A stretch of 64,000 nucleotides of DNA from JAGGSN01 sp965603725 (GTDB lineage Bacteria > Zixibacteria > MSB-5A5 > UBA10806 > 4484-95): NCBI GenBank assembly GCA_965603725.1, contig CBFDEC010000003.1:1-64000 (forward strand), written 5' to 3'. Each line of letters starts with the position of its first letter. Within the stretch, counting starts at the first letter, position 1. The notes beneath the pieces were generated by a model, which saw only the letters and a list, made by a program, of their open reading frames with translations, made no database searches and was not told the origin of the DNA. Shown piece after piece: positions 1 to 9,076 of this stretch. The position numbers and the translations under genes are program-made.

Positions 1-18
1 GTCTTGTGGATTTTCAAC

Positions 19-45
19 CTGTCCGGACAGACTGAAAGTCTGTCC
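19..45. repeat. Palindromic repeat, GGACAGACT/AGTCTGTCC hairpin
   Basis: A 9-bp perfect stem with a GAA loop (25-45) overlaps a 12-bp perfect palindrome CTGTCCGGACAG (19-30). The rest of the 1-175 interval is AT-rich with no gene seen. The GGACAGA/TCTGTCC arms recur at 58114-58152, which suggests a dispersed REP-like family. A terminator role is unlikely because no T-run follows. Confidence 0.5.
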
Positions 46-175
46 TACTTTACTTAATAGAATGTAAACAATCAAATATTAGCAGGTAGATTTGATCTCT
101 TATTATCCTTAAAACCCTCTTACCTCATAAGAAGTTTATGAATAATGCAGGCTAAGGCTTTTACAGCAACTTTGC

Positions 176-1168
176 TTATCTGTTAAAAAGGTCGGGTTCC
201 TTTAACACATATCTGTCGACTCCCCTGCGGTTGGCTATAGTGGCTTTAACCGCATTGAAACCGCGGCATTTCAGGTCGTCGACAATTTCTTTGAAGCCAA
301 ACAGGCAATAAATTTTTTTCGGATTTGCGGTTTCGACATAGCGGATTAAATCGTTATAGGAGGCATGGTCTGAAAGCGGGATATACTCATCCACATGAAT
401 ATAACGGATATAGCTTCGGTAAAGCGCCCAGCCCGATACGAAACAGGTTCGCTTTTGGAAATCCGGAAGAAGGTTGTCAAGGCGCTTATATGTTGGAGGG
501 ATGACTACAGCGCCGTTCTCGGGGAAGCCAGCATTCAGGGAATGGTAATTTTTTATATTAATTCCATATTGTGCGTGAATTTCGGCATATTCACAGGCAG
601 GTTTTAAAGCATAGGAGTGGAACCCGTTATCGCCAAGTATTTTCATCACCTCCTGGGCTTTGCCGAGATTATAGGCGAAAATTATCGGGATGCATCCTTT
701 AAACAGGCTGGCTTCAATAAACTCCAGCAGGCGTTGTTTGATATAGCTGTAATCGGGAAAGTTAAATACCTTCTTACCGAATGTTGTATCGATAAAAAGA
801 ATGTCACAATCGTGGATTTTTGCCGGGGCGCAGGTTACGTTTGCAGTTAATTTAAAATCGCCGGTGTAGACAATCCGATAGCCTGCATAGTCGATTATGG
901 TTTGAGATGAGCCAAGAATATGTCCGGCAGATTCAAGGCGGATGGAACAACCATCGATTTTATATGTTTTACCATACTCCAGCGGTATTCCTTTAAAGCT
1001 TCCTACGCTCAATTTTGAGAACTCGAGGGTTGGTGAAGTGGCGTAAATTATTTTATGCCTTCTAAGATGATCTGAATGGGCGTGACTGACTACTGCCGCT
1101 GGCTGTACGCGGGTCGGATCTAAAACGAGATTGTTGCCGAACCTGATGCCGCCGTTTAATTCTATCAA
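176..1168 (-). CDS. MBL-fold (beta-CASP/SNM1-like) nuclease
   Basis: Predicted metal-dependent hydrolase of the metallo-beta-lactamase fold, in the branch of RNA/DNA exonucleases related to SNM1, CPSF73 and ligase-associated exonucleases. The HxHxDH signature is residues 29-34 (HAHSDH); later metal-site segments are HILGSSQ, YTGDFK and PLSDHASY. At 330 aa it is full length for a compact version of the fold. The start codon is TTG and overlaps the TGA stop of the upstream kinase gene (TTGA), so the two are translationally coupled. No DNA ligase gene is adjacent. Whether the substrate is DNA or RNA cannot be told from the sequence. The fold call is firm and the substrate is open. Confidence 0.75.
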   Translation of the reverse strand: MIELNGGIRFGNNLVLDPTRVQPAAVVSHAHSDHLRRHKIIYATSPTLEFSKLSVGSFKGIPLEYGKTYKIDGCSIRLESAGHILGSSQTIIDYAGYRIVYTGDFKLTANVTCAPAKIHDCDILFIDTTFGKKVFNFPDYSYIKQRLLEFIEASLFKGCIPIIFAYNLGKAQEVMKILGDNGFHSYALKPACEYAEIHAQYGINIKNYHSLNAGFPENGAVVIPPTYKRLDNLLPDFQKRTCFVSGWALYRSYIRYIHVDEYIPLSDHASYNDLIRYVETANPKKIYCLFGFKEIVDDLKCRGFNAVKATIANRRGVDRYVLKEPDLFNR

Positions 1169-1647
1169 AGTTTGTATCCGATATCGCGAAGGAATTTTTT
1201 GCGCGCCTGTTTATGGCTGTCCTGTTCAACTCCTTGAGGAGCTAAGCCATCTATGACACCCAGGACCGCCCCGCCCTGTTCGTCGTCGGCGACTACAGCC
1301 TGTAACGGGTTGGCTGTTGCACAATAAATTCTGACCACTTCCGGAACGTTTTTTATCGCCGGCAGGAAGTTAATAGGAAAAGCATTTTTTAAATAGATGA
1401 TGAAGCTATGACCGCAGCCGATGCTCATGATTGCATCTGTGGCCAGCTTGATTAACTTATCATCGTTGCCCTCGCTTCGAACCAGACACTCCTGAGAAGC
1501 CTCCGAGAATGCTATGCCGAATTTAACGCAGGAACTGCTATTAATCATTACTTCATAAAGGTCCTCGGCAGTTTTTATAAAATGCGCATGACCAAAAATA
1601 GCATTGCACCCTTCCGGCATTTTAATTTCGATAGTTTTTATATCCAT
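1165..1647 (-). CDS. Adenosine-specific kinase family protein (PF04008)
   Basis: A 160-aa protein matching the small adenosine-specific kinase family known from archaea and scattered bacteria. Conserved blocks visible here include KFGIAFSEAS, LVRSEGNDD, GCGHSFIIYLKNAFPINFL, AIKNVPEVVRIYCATANPL and the C-terminal RKKFLRDIGYKL. The family is inferred to phosphorylate adenosine or bind nucleotides in purine salvage; the biochemical evidence is thin. A GGAGG Shine-Dalgarno lies just before the ATG. It is the first gene of a two-gene unit with the MBL nuclease, and its start is only 34 bp after the rluD-like gene ends, so read-through from that operon is possible. Confidence 0.85.
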   Translation of the reverse strand: MDIKTIEIKMPEGCNAIFGHAHFIKTAEDLYEVMINSSSCVKFGIAFSEASQECLVRSEGNDDKLIKLATDAIMSIGCGHSFIIYLKNAFPINFLPAIKNVPEVVRIYCATANPLQAVVADDEQGGAVLGVIDGLAPQGVEQDSHKQARKKFLRDIGYKL

Positions 1648-1681
1648 AAAACCTCCATATTAATGCAGATCAAAGTTCTTT

Positions 1682-2653
1682 CTATTTGTTTTCCTCCAGG
1701 ATTGCAATAGTATCCTGCATGTCCTGCGGCAGGTCGCTGGTAAAATTCATCGTATTTTCGGTAGCTGGATGTTTAAAGCTGAGATTTTGGGCATGCAGCG
1801 CCTGGCTTGTCATCACCCTTAGCAAAGACAGCGCAAGCTGCTTCTTTTTGCCGGTGAATTTCATGACAGCTTTTGATCGTCCGCCATAAGTCGAGTCGCC
1901 TATAACCGGATTGCCAAAATAGGATAGATGCACCCTAATTTGATGTGTCCGGCCTGTCTGCAGTTTTACAGACAGCATTTCTGCGATGGAGTAACTTTTT
2001 AAGACCTTGTAATGAGTGATCGATTGGCGGTTTTTTGTGCCATAAACCCTTATCTTTTTCCGGTCGCCAAGGGAACGTCCAAGCGGCAAATCGATAGTAT
2101 CCTCGGCTTGCGGCAGTTTACCCCAGGTTAGGGCGATATATTCTCTATCTATTAATCGTTTTTTCATCAATGCCTGCAAAGCGGCCAGTGTTTTTTCATC
2201 CTTGGCGACAACCAGCAGTCCCGAAGTATCCTTATCGAGCCGATGGACTAAACCGGGGCGTATTTTATCGGAAAATTCTTGAAGTTTCGAAAAATAATAC
2301 AGCAATCCATTAATGAGAGTGCCGGAATAATTGCCCGCCGCCGGATGGCAGACCATACCGGATGGCTTATTAACAACCAAGACATACTCATCTTCATAAA
2401 TGATATCCAGCGGTATGTCCTCCGCCTGAGCCTCAATAGGCGGAGGAGCGACCATTTCCAAAATCAGTATCTCACCGGCTTTGATCTTGTAGGATGGCTT
2501 TATGGCTTTTCCATTAAGCTTGATATGGCCAGCAGTCGCCAGTTTAGTGAAATGACTTCTCGAGTATCCCTCAATCTTGTGAGTACAGAAAACATCCAGT
2601 CTCACCCCGTGTTCTTCCTTTGGAACCATGAGTTTTAATATCAGAGTATTCAT
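1682..2653 (-). CDS. rluD: RluA/RluD-family pseudouridine synthase
   Basis: A 323-aa enzyme that isomerises uridine to pseudouridine in large-subunit rRNA. An S4 RNA-binding domain (about residues 15-70, RLDVFCTHKIEGYSRS) precedes the RluA catalytic domain. The catalytic aspartate is D140 in the HRLDKDTSGLL motif, and LQTGRTHQIRVHL is the other family signature. The order S4 plus RluA domain and the length fit RluD best. It is the last gene of the ileS-dksA-lspA operon and its ATG begins one base after the lspA stop. The exact target uridines are inferred from family membership only. Confidence 0.9.
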   Translation of the reverse strand: MNTLILKLMVPKEEHGVRLDVFCTHKIEGYSRSHFTKLATAGHIKLNGKAIKPSYKIKAGEILILEMVAPPPIEAQAEDIPLDIIYEDEYVLVVNKPSGMVCHPAAGNYSGTLINGLLYYFSKLQEFSDKIRPGLVHRLDKDTSGLLVVAKDEKTLAALQALMKKRLIDREYIALTWGKLPQAEDTIDLPLGRSLGDRKKIRVYGTKNRQSITHYKVLKSYSIAEMLSVKLQTGRTHQIRVHLSYFGNPVIGDSTYGGRSKAVMKFTGKKKQLALSLLRVMTSQALHAQNLSFKHPATENTMNFTSDLPQDMQDTIAILEENK

Positions 2654-2654
2654 T

Positions 2655-3209
2655 TTAGAGAGTTTCCTGGTCGCTGTCGACTGATACGATTTTTTCCGGC
2701 TTATTAAAGATCAGGAAAATTATTATGCCAATCAGACTGACAGTAATGGCTGCATCGGCAATGTTAAACGCGTACCATCTGTACAACTCAAAGCCGCTGA
2801 AATTTAACGATAGAAACGAAAAAGGAGGTATCACAATATCAAAAATATCAACATCTATGAAGTCGATCACCTGGCGATACAGTATCCGGTCAACCATATT
2901 GCCCAGAGCGCCGCCGACAACTAATGCCAGGCATATTCTAATAAATTTGGGTTGCCTGGAGGATTTTAGAAAATAAACTACCACCACAATTATTGCTCCC
3001 ATAGACAATATTATGTACAGCCAGTAACTGCCAAACGTGATGCCAAAAACCCCGCCCGAATTATATACAAAAGTGAAGCGAAAAAAATCGCCCAGCGCCT
3101 GTTTAGTTTCGCCGGGTAAAAAAGTGGTAGTTATAAGAATTTTGGTTAACTGGTCAAATAAGACAGTTATTAATGTTAAAAGCAGGTAAGGTCGTAGCTC
3201 AGGCCTCAC
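2655..3209 (-). CDS. lspA: Lipoprotein signal peptidase LspA (GTG start)
   Basis: Prolipoprotein signal peptidase II, an inner-membrane aspartyl protease that cleaves before the lipobox cysteine. Four membrane segments are visible. FDQLTK lies in the first, and the catalytic aspartates fall in GNMVDR and FNIADAAI. An ATG at 3275 opens the same frame, but it lies deep inside the dksA-like gene and adds an unrelated polar stretch. I therefore place the start at the GTG at 3207-3209, which gives 184 aa, close to the family length, and an 11-bp overlap with the preceding gene. The window itself encodes at least one predicted lipoprotein. Confidence 0.85.
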   Translation of the reverse strand: MRPELRPYLLLTLITVLFDQLTKILITTTFLPGETKQALGDFFRFTFVYNSGGVFGITFGSYWLYIILSMGAIIVVVVYFLKSSRQPKFIRICLALVVGGALGNMVDRILYRQVIDFIDVDIFDIVIPPFSFLSLNFSGFELYRWYAFNIADAAITVSLIGIIIFLIFNKPEKIVSVDSDQETL

Positions 3210-3585
3210 GAGATTTACGCAGCTCCTCGGCTTCCTTGCATTTAATACACATTCTGGCATGTGGAACGGCCTCAAGGCGGGCGGGGTTTATTGGATTGTC
3301 GCATTCAATGCATTTCCCGTATTTGTTATTTCGCAGTCGGCGCAACGCTTCATCTATGTGATGCAGCAGGCGGCCGGATTTCGAGGCGAACAGAAAAGCT
3401 TTTTCACGTTCCATTGCGTCGGTTCCCTGATCGGCCATATGATAGGAATAAGAGGATAAGTCACCGGTGTTTTCTTTCAGCGTTGTATCGAGGGATGTTT
3501 TTTTCAAAAGCCCCAACTCTTCGATTAGCTGAGCTCTTTTTGCAAGAAGCAGCTTCTCGTATTTTTTTTGTTCAGATTTTTTCAT
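3199..3585 (-). CDS. DksA/TraR-family C4 zinc-finger protein
   Basis: A 128-aa protein with an N-terminal coiled coil (about 1-88) and a C-terminal C4 zinc finger: C92-x2-C95, then C113-x2-C116, in KCIECDNPINPARLEAVP and MCIKCKEAEE. Family members bind RNA polymerase in the secondary channel and modulate transcription initiation, often with ppGpp. The coiled-coil tip reads DQGTDAM rather than the DxxDxA of classical DksA, so equivalence to DksA is uncertain. It sits between ileS and lspA, an arrangement I associate with FCB genomes, and overlaps lspA. Confidence 0.8.
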   Translation of the reverse strand: MKKSEQKKYEKLLLAKRAQLIEELGLLKKTSLDTTLKENTGDLSSYSYHMADQGTDAMEREKAFLFASKSGRLLHHIDEALRRLRNNKYGKCIECDNPINPARLEAVPHARMCIKCKEAEELRKSREA

Positions 3586-3606
3586 CGCAAACCCCGGTGT
3601 TGCTTC

Positions 3607-6600
3607 TTAATTTTTTTCCAAAGCTATTAATGTTGCTACTCCGTTAATATTCCATTCTTTCTTTATTTTGCGTTTAGTCTGGTCGTCCAGTAAAACAGCA
3701 AGAGTCTCGTTTTTGATATAATCGCCAAACATCTTTATCGCTTTTTGAGCTTGTTCCGAACTTGAAACTCCCAGCTTTATTCGATCAGTAACCTCAAAAC
3801 CGGCATTCCTCCGCATGTTTTGAATTTTATTGACCAGTTCCCGGGCGAAACCCTCAGCCAACAACTCATCGGTCAGGGCGAGGTCTAATACGACCTTAAG
3901 ATGACTATCAACAGCCACCGCAAACCCGTTTTCAGGTACTACATTAATAGCTATCTCTTCGGAGGTCAACACTTTTTCGCTTTCATCAACCTTTATTTTT
4001 ATCGATCCCTGTTTCTGGATATCGATAATCTGCTCAGGCGTCAGGGCTTTGACTGCGTTGGCAACCCGGGGGGCAAGCTTTCCGTATCTGGGGCCGATCT
4101 TGTTAAATAGCGGTTCTGCTTCAAAAGTGAAATACTTTTTCCAATCGCTGGAAAAGTCAAGTTTCTTAACATTCAACTCCTCCAGGATTATTTGCAGTAA
4201 ATCGCTCAGACCGGCCGGCGCCGCGCCTTTCTCATTAATTACAACCAGGCGGGGAAGAGGCTGGCGAACTTTAATATTTGCCTGTTTTCGAGCGGCCCGT
4301 CCGAGTCGGACAATGTTCTCGGCGGAGGTCATTGCATAGTCAAGCTTTTTATTTATTTTGCTTTCATCTGCGACCGGATACTCGCAATGGTGTACCGATT
4401 CGGCGAATCCGTCAAAGTCCTCGGTCAGGCGACGGTATATATCCTCAGCCATGAATGGTGAAATCGGCGCCATAAGTTTGCAGATTGTAATTAAACTCTC
4501 AAACAAGACATGGTATGCCGAAAGTTTGTCGTCGCTGATATCAGCGCCCCAGAACCGTTTGCGGCTTCGTTTTATCCACCAGTTTGAGAGTTCATCAATA
4601 ACAAAAGTTGAGATCAATCTGGAAGCGCGGGTGAAGTCGAAACTATCATAGGCCTGAATACAGTTTTTAATCGTTCCGTTAAGACGGGAAATAAGCCACA
4701 TGTCAAGGAAAGGCATCATATCCGGTTTCTTTGAGGCCGGATCGAATTTGTCAAGAGCGCCATACAAAGCAAAAAAGGAATAGCTGTTTTGCAGGGTTGA
4801 GAAAAATTTTCTTAACGCCTCAACCATGGCTTTTTCGTCGAATCGTTTAGGCAGCCAGATTTGAGAACCGTTTACCAAAAACCACCTGAGAACATCAGCG
4901 CCATATTTTCCGATTAGTTCTTCGGGGTCGACAACGTTGCCCACATGTTTGGACATCTTTATGCCCTTGGCATCGAGGACCATATTATTTACGATACACC
5001 GTTTAAAACTTGAACGTCCTGAAACGAAAACGCTGATAGCCAGCATAGTATAAAACCAGCCGCGGGTCTGGTCTAACCCCTCGGCGATGAATTCTGATGG
5101 GAAATATTTCTGTTCGAAATTCTCTTTGTTTTCAAAGGGATAGTGAGCCTGGCCATATGGCATCGCGCCCGAATCGAACCAGGCGTCGATAACCTCTTTA
5201 ACTCTGTGAGCCTCATGCCCGCAATCCGGGCATTTTAATTTAATGTCATCTACAAATGGCCGATGAAGATCGATTTTATCGCGAAAATTGATCGCCGATT
5301 TTTTCAACTGATCGATACTGCCCACGGCTGTCTCCTTGCCGCATGACTGGCAAATCCATATCGGCAGCGGCGTGCCCCAGTACCGCTCTCTGGACAGCGC
5401 CCAATCGATATTATTTTCGAGCCACTCGCCCATTCGGCCGGAACCTATCTCAGGTGGATACCACTCGATCTGTTTGTTAACCTCGATCATTTTATCTTTA
5501 AAGGAAGTCGTTTTGATAAACCACGAGTCGCGGGCGTAATACAAGAGGGGCGTATCGCATCTCCAGCAGAAAGGATAAGTGTGAGCATATTCCTCGCTCT
5601 TGTAGAGCAGGCTGCGATCGGCAAGGTCTTTGATAATTTCGGGGTCTGCTTCTTTAACGAACTTACCCGCCCACGGAGAAACCTTGTCGATGAAATTCCC
5701 CTTAGTATCGACCGCCTGGATAAAAGACAGTTTGTTTTTTAAACCAAGTTCATAGTCGTCGGCGCCAAAAGCCGGGGCTATATGAACGATACCTGTGCCG
5801 TCTTCCATGGTGACAAAATCTGCAGTAACGGCGAAATAACCATTGTCAACATCAGAAACCAGATAAGGGAAAAGCGGTTCGTATTTGGCGTTTTCATATT
5901 CACTGCCGGGTTTTTCGTCGATTATTTCGAAATCACCGTCAAGAACATGCAGGCACGATTTGGCCAGGATCAGCTTTTCGCCCCGATGCTTCACCGTTGT
6001 ATAGAATTCCCCGGCAGCTAAAGCAACCGCAACGTTCGATATCAGCGTCCAGGGCGTAGTAGTCCAGACAAGGAAGAACGTGTCGGGAGAATCTTTAAGT
6101 TTAATCTTTATAAAAATCGAAGGGTCGGAGATATCCTGGTAACCTTGGGCGACCTCATGCGACGATAGCGCGGTACCACAGCGAGGGCACCAGGGAACGA
6201 TCTTGTGACCTTTATATAATAGACCCTCATCGTGGAATTTTTTAAGTATCCACCAGACTGTTTCGATATAATCGCTGTTGTAGGTTATATAAGGGTTCTC
6301 CAGATCGAGCCAGAAACCGATTTTACGGGTGAACTCATCCCATTCGGCTTTATATTTGAAGACAGATTCCCTGCAGGTTTCGTTGAATTTGTCTATACCA
6401 TATTTTTCGATATCATCTTTGGATTTAAATCCCAACTGCGTTTCAACGCCGAGTTCTACCGGCAAGCCATGAGTGTCCCAGCCGGCTTTGCGTTCAACAA
6501 AAAAGCCCTGCATGCTCTTATAACGGCAGATGGTGTCTTTAACAGTTCGAGCAAAAGCGTGATGAAATCCGGGCATGCCGTTGGCGGTTGGGGGGCCCTC

Positions 6601-6732
6601 ATAGAAAACATACCTTGGACTATCCTTGCGTAATTGCAGTGATTTTTTGAAAATATCGTTTTCTTCCCAGAATTTCAGGGTCTCTTCTTCGAGTTGGGGA
6701 AGATTAAAGCTTTTATTAAACTGACGAAACAC
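3607..6732 (-). CDS. ileS: Isoleucyl-tRNA synthetase with altered HIGH motif (GFHH)
   Basis: A class I aminoacyl-tRNA synthetase (1041 aa) that charges tRNA-Ile in the cytoplasm. The Rossmann catalytic core, the CP1 editing domain (VWTTTPWTLISN) and the anticodon-binding C-terminal part are all present. The usual HxGH signature after PTANGMP is replaced by GFHH (residues 55-58), so the first and third positions are swapped. The second signature reads KMSKH instead of KMSKS. The length and C-terminal architecture fit the eukaryote-like IleRS2 type. The start is GTG and overlaps the punA stop by one base (TAGTG). It is the only ileS in the window, so it may be the housekeeping enzyme. Confidence 0.95.
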   Translation of the reverse strand: MFRQFNKSFNLPQLEEETLKFWEENDIFKKSLQLRKDSPRYVFYEGPPTANGMPGFHHAFARTVKDTICRYKSMQGFFVERKAGWDTHGLPVELGVETQLGFKSKDDIEKYGIDKFNETCRESVFKYKAEWDEFTRKIGFWLDLENPYITYNSDYIETVWWILKKFHDEGLLYKGHKIVPWCPRCGTALSSHEVAQGYQDISDPSIFIKIKLKDSPDTFFLVWTTTPWTLISNVAVALAAGEFYTTVKHRGEKLILAKSCLHVLDGDFEIIDEKPGSEYENAKYEPLFPYLVSDVDNGYFAVTADFVTMEDGTGIVHIAPAFGADDYELGLKNKLSFIQAVDTKGNFIDKVSPWAGKFVKEADPEIIKDLADRSLLYKSEEYAHTYPFCWRCDTPLLYYARDSWFIKTTSFKDKMIEVNKQIEWYPPEIGSGRMGEWLENNIDWALSRERYWGTPLPIWICQSCGKETAVGSIDQLKKSAINFRDKIDLHRPFVDDIKLKCPDCGHEAHRVKEVIDAWFDSGAMPYGQAHYPFENKENFEQKYFPSEFIAEGLDQTRGWFYTMLAISVFVSGRSSFKRCIVNNMVLDAKGIKMSKHVGNVVDPEELIGKYGADVLRWFLVNGSQIWLPKRFDEKAMVEALRKFFSTLQNSYSFFALYGALDKFDPASKKPDMMPFLDMWLISRLNGTIKNCIQAYDSFDFTRASRLISTFVIDELSNWWIKRSRKRFWGADISDDKLSAYHVLFESLITICKLMAPISPFMAEDIYRRLTEDFDGFAESVHHCEYPVADESKINKKLDYAMTSAENIVRLGRAARKQANIKVRQPLPRLVVINEKGAAPAGLSDLLQIILEELNVKKLDFSSDWKKYFTFEAEPLFNKIGPRYGKLAPRVANAVKALTPEQIIDIQKQGSIKIKVDESEKVLTSEEIAINVVPENGFAVAVDSHLKVVLDLALTDELLAEGFARELVNKIQNMRRNAGFEVTDRIKLGVSSSEQAQKAIKMFGDYIKNETLAVLLDDQTKRKIKKEWNINGVATLIALEKN

Positions 6733-7556
6733 TATATCCGCTCAACTGTTTTTTCAATTAATCTTGATAGGACCGGTCCGGCTTTTTCAGCCGCCGCGAT
6801 TACACTTTCGATCGAACAGGGCTCCATCTCTTCAGGAGTTCCCATATCAGTGACAACTGAAAAGCCGATTACTTTTGTTCCCTGATGACGAGCAACGATT
6901 ACTTCGGGTACGGATGACATTCCTACCAGGTCTCCTCCGATTATGCGTATGTATTTGTATTCAGCGGCAGTTTCGAGAGCCGGTCCTGTTACCGATACAT
7001 AGACGCCTCTTTGCAGGTGTATCTTTTCATCTATTGCCGTCTGTATGGCAATTTCCCGCAAATCTTTGTCATAACAATTATACATATCGGGGAACCGCAG
7101 GCCAAGGTCTGCGTGGTTTTTGCCAATTAAGGGATTACCTCCCTGGAGATTGATATGATCGGTTATTAAAACTATATCGCTCTTGGCAAACTGAGGATTC
7201 AATCCGCCGGCCGCATTGGAGATTATTATGATTTCCATTCCCAGAGCTTTCATCACCCGTACCGGAAAAGTTACCTGTTGAAGCGTGTATCTCTCGTAAA
7301 GGTGAAAGCGGCCCTCCATTGCCACAACTTTTTTTCCGCCGACTGTGCCGAACAATAATCTGCCGGCATGGCTTTCGACAGTGGAGACCGGGAAATGAGG
7401 AATCTGATCGTAAGCGATCTCGACTTCTCTTTTGATTGCCTTTGACAGGCTTCCTAAGCCTGTGCCAAGTATTATGCCTATTTTAGGCGTCTCTTTGGTT
7501 TTTGTGCGAATAAACTTTACAGCTTCATCGATCATTTGTCTGATATTTTCCATCAA
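6732..7556 (-). CDS. punA: Purine-nucleoside phosphorylase (trimeric type)
   Basis: A 274-aa phosphorylase that cleaves purine nucleosides with phosphate to base plus ribose-1-phosphate. Diagnostic stretches are GIILGTGLGS for phosphate binding, ESHAGRL, GRFHLYERY, NAAGGLN, TGPALETAAEYKYI and GMSSVPEVIVARH. This is the low-molecular-mass trimeric (PunA/PNP) type rather than hexameric DeoD. It overlaps the divIVA gene by four bases (ATGA) and ileS by one base, so it is an internal operon gene. With the adenosine-specific kinase nearby it suggests purine salvage. Confidence 0.92.
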   Translation of the reverse strand: MMENIRQMIDEAVKFIRTKTKETPKIGIILGTGLGSLSKAIKREVEIAYDQIPHFPVSTVESHAGRLLFGTVGGKKVVAMEGRFHLYERYTLQQVTFPVRVMKALGMEIIIISNAAGGLNPQFAKSDIVLITDHINLQGGNPLIGKNHADLGLRFPDMYNCYDKDLREIAIQTAIDEKIHLQRGVYVSVTGPALETAAEYKYIRIIGGDLVGMSSVPEVIVARHQGTKVIGFSVVTDMGTPEEMEPCSIESVIAAAEKAGPVLSRLIEKTVERI

Positions 7557-8176
7557 CTTTCCTCTGAGGTCGGCGTTTGTTCTTCTTCAGTGATTCTATT
7601 TGTGACAGTTGAATTTTTATCGGCAGCCAGTTTATGGTCTCTTTGAAATTCCTCGACCACTTTGTCGACATCCGATTCGGATATCTCAGCCTTTTTCTTC
7701 AGGATTAAAGTCTTATTCTCCTGAGAAGATTGTTTTTCCATTAATTCTAAAAGCTTGAGTTGAGACTCGAGCAACGAACGGAAATTAACCAGGAAAGCAG
7801 CCCGCTGGTTTTTTAAAGATAAATATTCATGGCGCATTTTGGAGAGCTCTTCATAATTATTGCTTAAGATTTTCTCAGCCCTGCCGTTGGCCTCACGAAT
7901 GATAAGCTCTGCTTTTTCCTTAGCTGAAGATTTCATTTGTTCAGCCGACTCCTGAGTTGCCATAAGCGTGTTTTGAAGCGCTGATTCAATTTTTGTGTAA
8001 TCAGTCAGCTTATCTGTTGCTCTTTGAAGCTTTTCTTTAAGCTCAAGATTTTCCCGAATCAGGTTTTCCATTTCCTCGGATATCATCTCCAGAAACGAAA
8101 TGACTTCGGCTTTATCAAAGCCGCGGAACTTTGTTTCGAATTCCTGTTTTTTAATGTCTAGAGGCGTGATTTTCAT
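7553..8176 (-). CDS. DivIVA-domain protein
   Basis: A 207-aa coiled-coil protein that starts with the DivIVA/GpsB membrane-targeting segment (MKITPLDIKKQEFETKFRGF, residues 1-20). A long heptad-rich coiled coil follows to about residue 150, then a charged disordered tail. DivIVA proteins mark curved membrane at poles or septa and recruit division or cell-wall factors. They are best known in Gram-positives but occur widely in FCB-type candidate phyla next to yggS, as here. It is downstream of yggS by 30 bp and overlaps punA. Its partners are not visible in this window. Confidence 0.82.
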   Translation of the reverse strand: MKITPLDIKKQEFETKFRGFDKAEVISFLEMISEEMENLIRENLELKEKLQRATDKLTDYTKIESALQNTLMATQESAEQMKSSAKEKAELIIREANGRAEKILSNNYEELSKMRHEYLSLKNQRAAFLVNFRSLLESQLKLLELMEKQSSQENKTLILKKKAEISESDVDKVVEEFQRDHKLAADKNSTVTNRITEEEQTPTSEES

Positions 8177-8206
8177 AAGGCCTCCTTTAAAATCACATTT
8201 TGTTGC

Positions 8207-8896
8207 CTACTGATTGTTTCTTTTTCCAAATATGGCTGTGCCGATCCTGAGTTCGGTACTGCCGAACTTAATTGCCCGTTCAAAATCGGCAGACATGCCC
8301 ATGGACAGAGTCTTTATTTGAACGCCGAATTTATCCCGCATTTTGTTAAAAAGCTTTTGAGTTAAAGCAAATGACTTATCTATCTGCTCGAGGTCATCTG
8401 TAAAAGGTCCAACAGTCATCAAGCCGGACAGCTTCAGATTGTCCAGTCGGTTGATTTGCTCGGCAATCAGTAAGACCTCATCAGGTTCCAGACCGTACTT
8501 GGTGGTTTCACCCGATGAGTTCACCTCGAGTAATACTTTAATTTCTTTGCCTTTTTTTTCACATTCACCTGATATCGTTTCGGCCAGCTTTAAGCTGTCA
8601 ACTGATTCAATAATGTCGAATAAATCAACGGCTTTTTTAACTTTATTTGTTTGCAGATGGCCAACCATGTGCCATGTAGGTCCTTTTTCGACCTGGTGAA
8701 TTTTTGTTGACGCCTCCTGTATCCTGTTTTCGCCGAAATTTTTTAAACCCGCCAGCCAAGCTTCCATAATTGCTTCAAGTCCCATGGTTTTGCTGATTCC
8801 TACCAGGGTGATATCGTCCCTATTACGGCCAAATTCGCTGCAAATGCTGGCTATTCTGTTGTTGATTTTTTTTAAATTATCGTCAATAATTCTCAT
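8207..8896 (-). CDS. YggS/PLPBP-family PLP homeostasis protein
   Basis: A 229-aa single-domain TIM-barrel protein that binds pyridoxal phosphate without known catalytic activity and helps keep PLP and amino-acid pools balanced. The PLP lysine is K36 in ITLVGISKTM. Other family blocks are NFGENRIQEA, WHMVGHLQTNKVKKA, VNSSGETTKYG, GLMTVGPF and LSMGMSADFERAI. It is the first gene of the yggS-divIVA-punA-ileS operon. The 180 bp upstream, before prfA ends, hold nothing I recognise. Confidence 0.92.
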   Translation of the reverse strand: MRIIDDNLKKINNRIASICSEFGRNRDDITLVGISKTMGLEAIMEAWLAGLKNFGENRIQEASTKIHQVEKGPTWHMVGHLQTNKVKKAVDLFDIIESVDSLKLAETISGECEKKGKEIKVLLEVNSSGETTKYGLEPDEVLLIAEQINRLDNLKLSGLMTVGPFTDDLEQIDKSFALTQKLFNKMRDKFGVQIKTLSMGMSADFERAIKFGSTELRIGTAIFGKRNNQ

Positions 8897-9076
8897 AAAT
8901 ATACATAGTTTAAGTTAATATTATATTTTTTTAACAGCTCCGACGCAATAGAATTCTGAAGCAAAATTGGGAAAAGGAAGGGACATGGTATCCCCGAGAA
9001 GGCCTGACGGCTCATATGAGGTCGTAAGACTTTTTGGTTTATGGGAGCAAGGGGAGGCGATTTTATTCGGAAAATA

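Noticed and set aside
3210..3275. Longer lspA starting at ATG 3275
   Set aside because: The extra 22 residues are polar, lie wholly inside the dksA-like gene and have no counterpart in LspA proteins. GTG 3207-3209 gives the normal length.
8897..9076. A prmC remnant or structured RNA between yggS and prfA
   Set aside because: No coding similarity or known RNA core was seen in the 180 bases; only a short CTCATATGAG palindrome is present.
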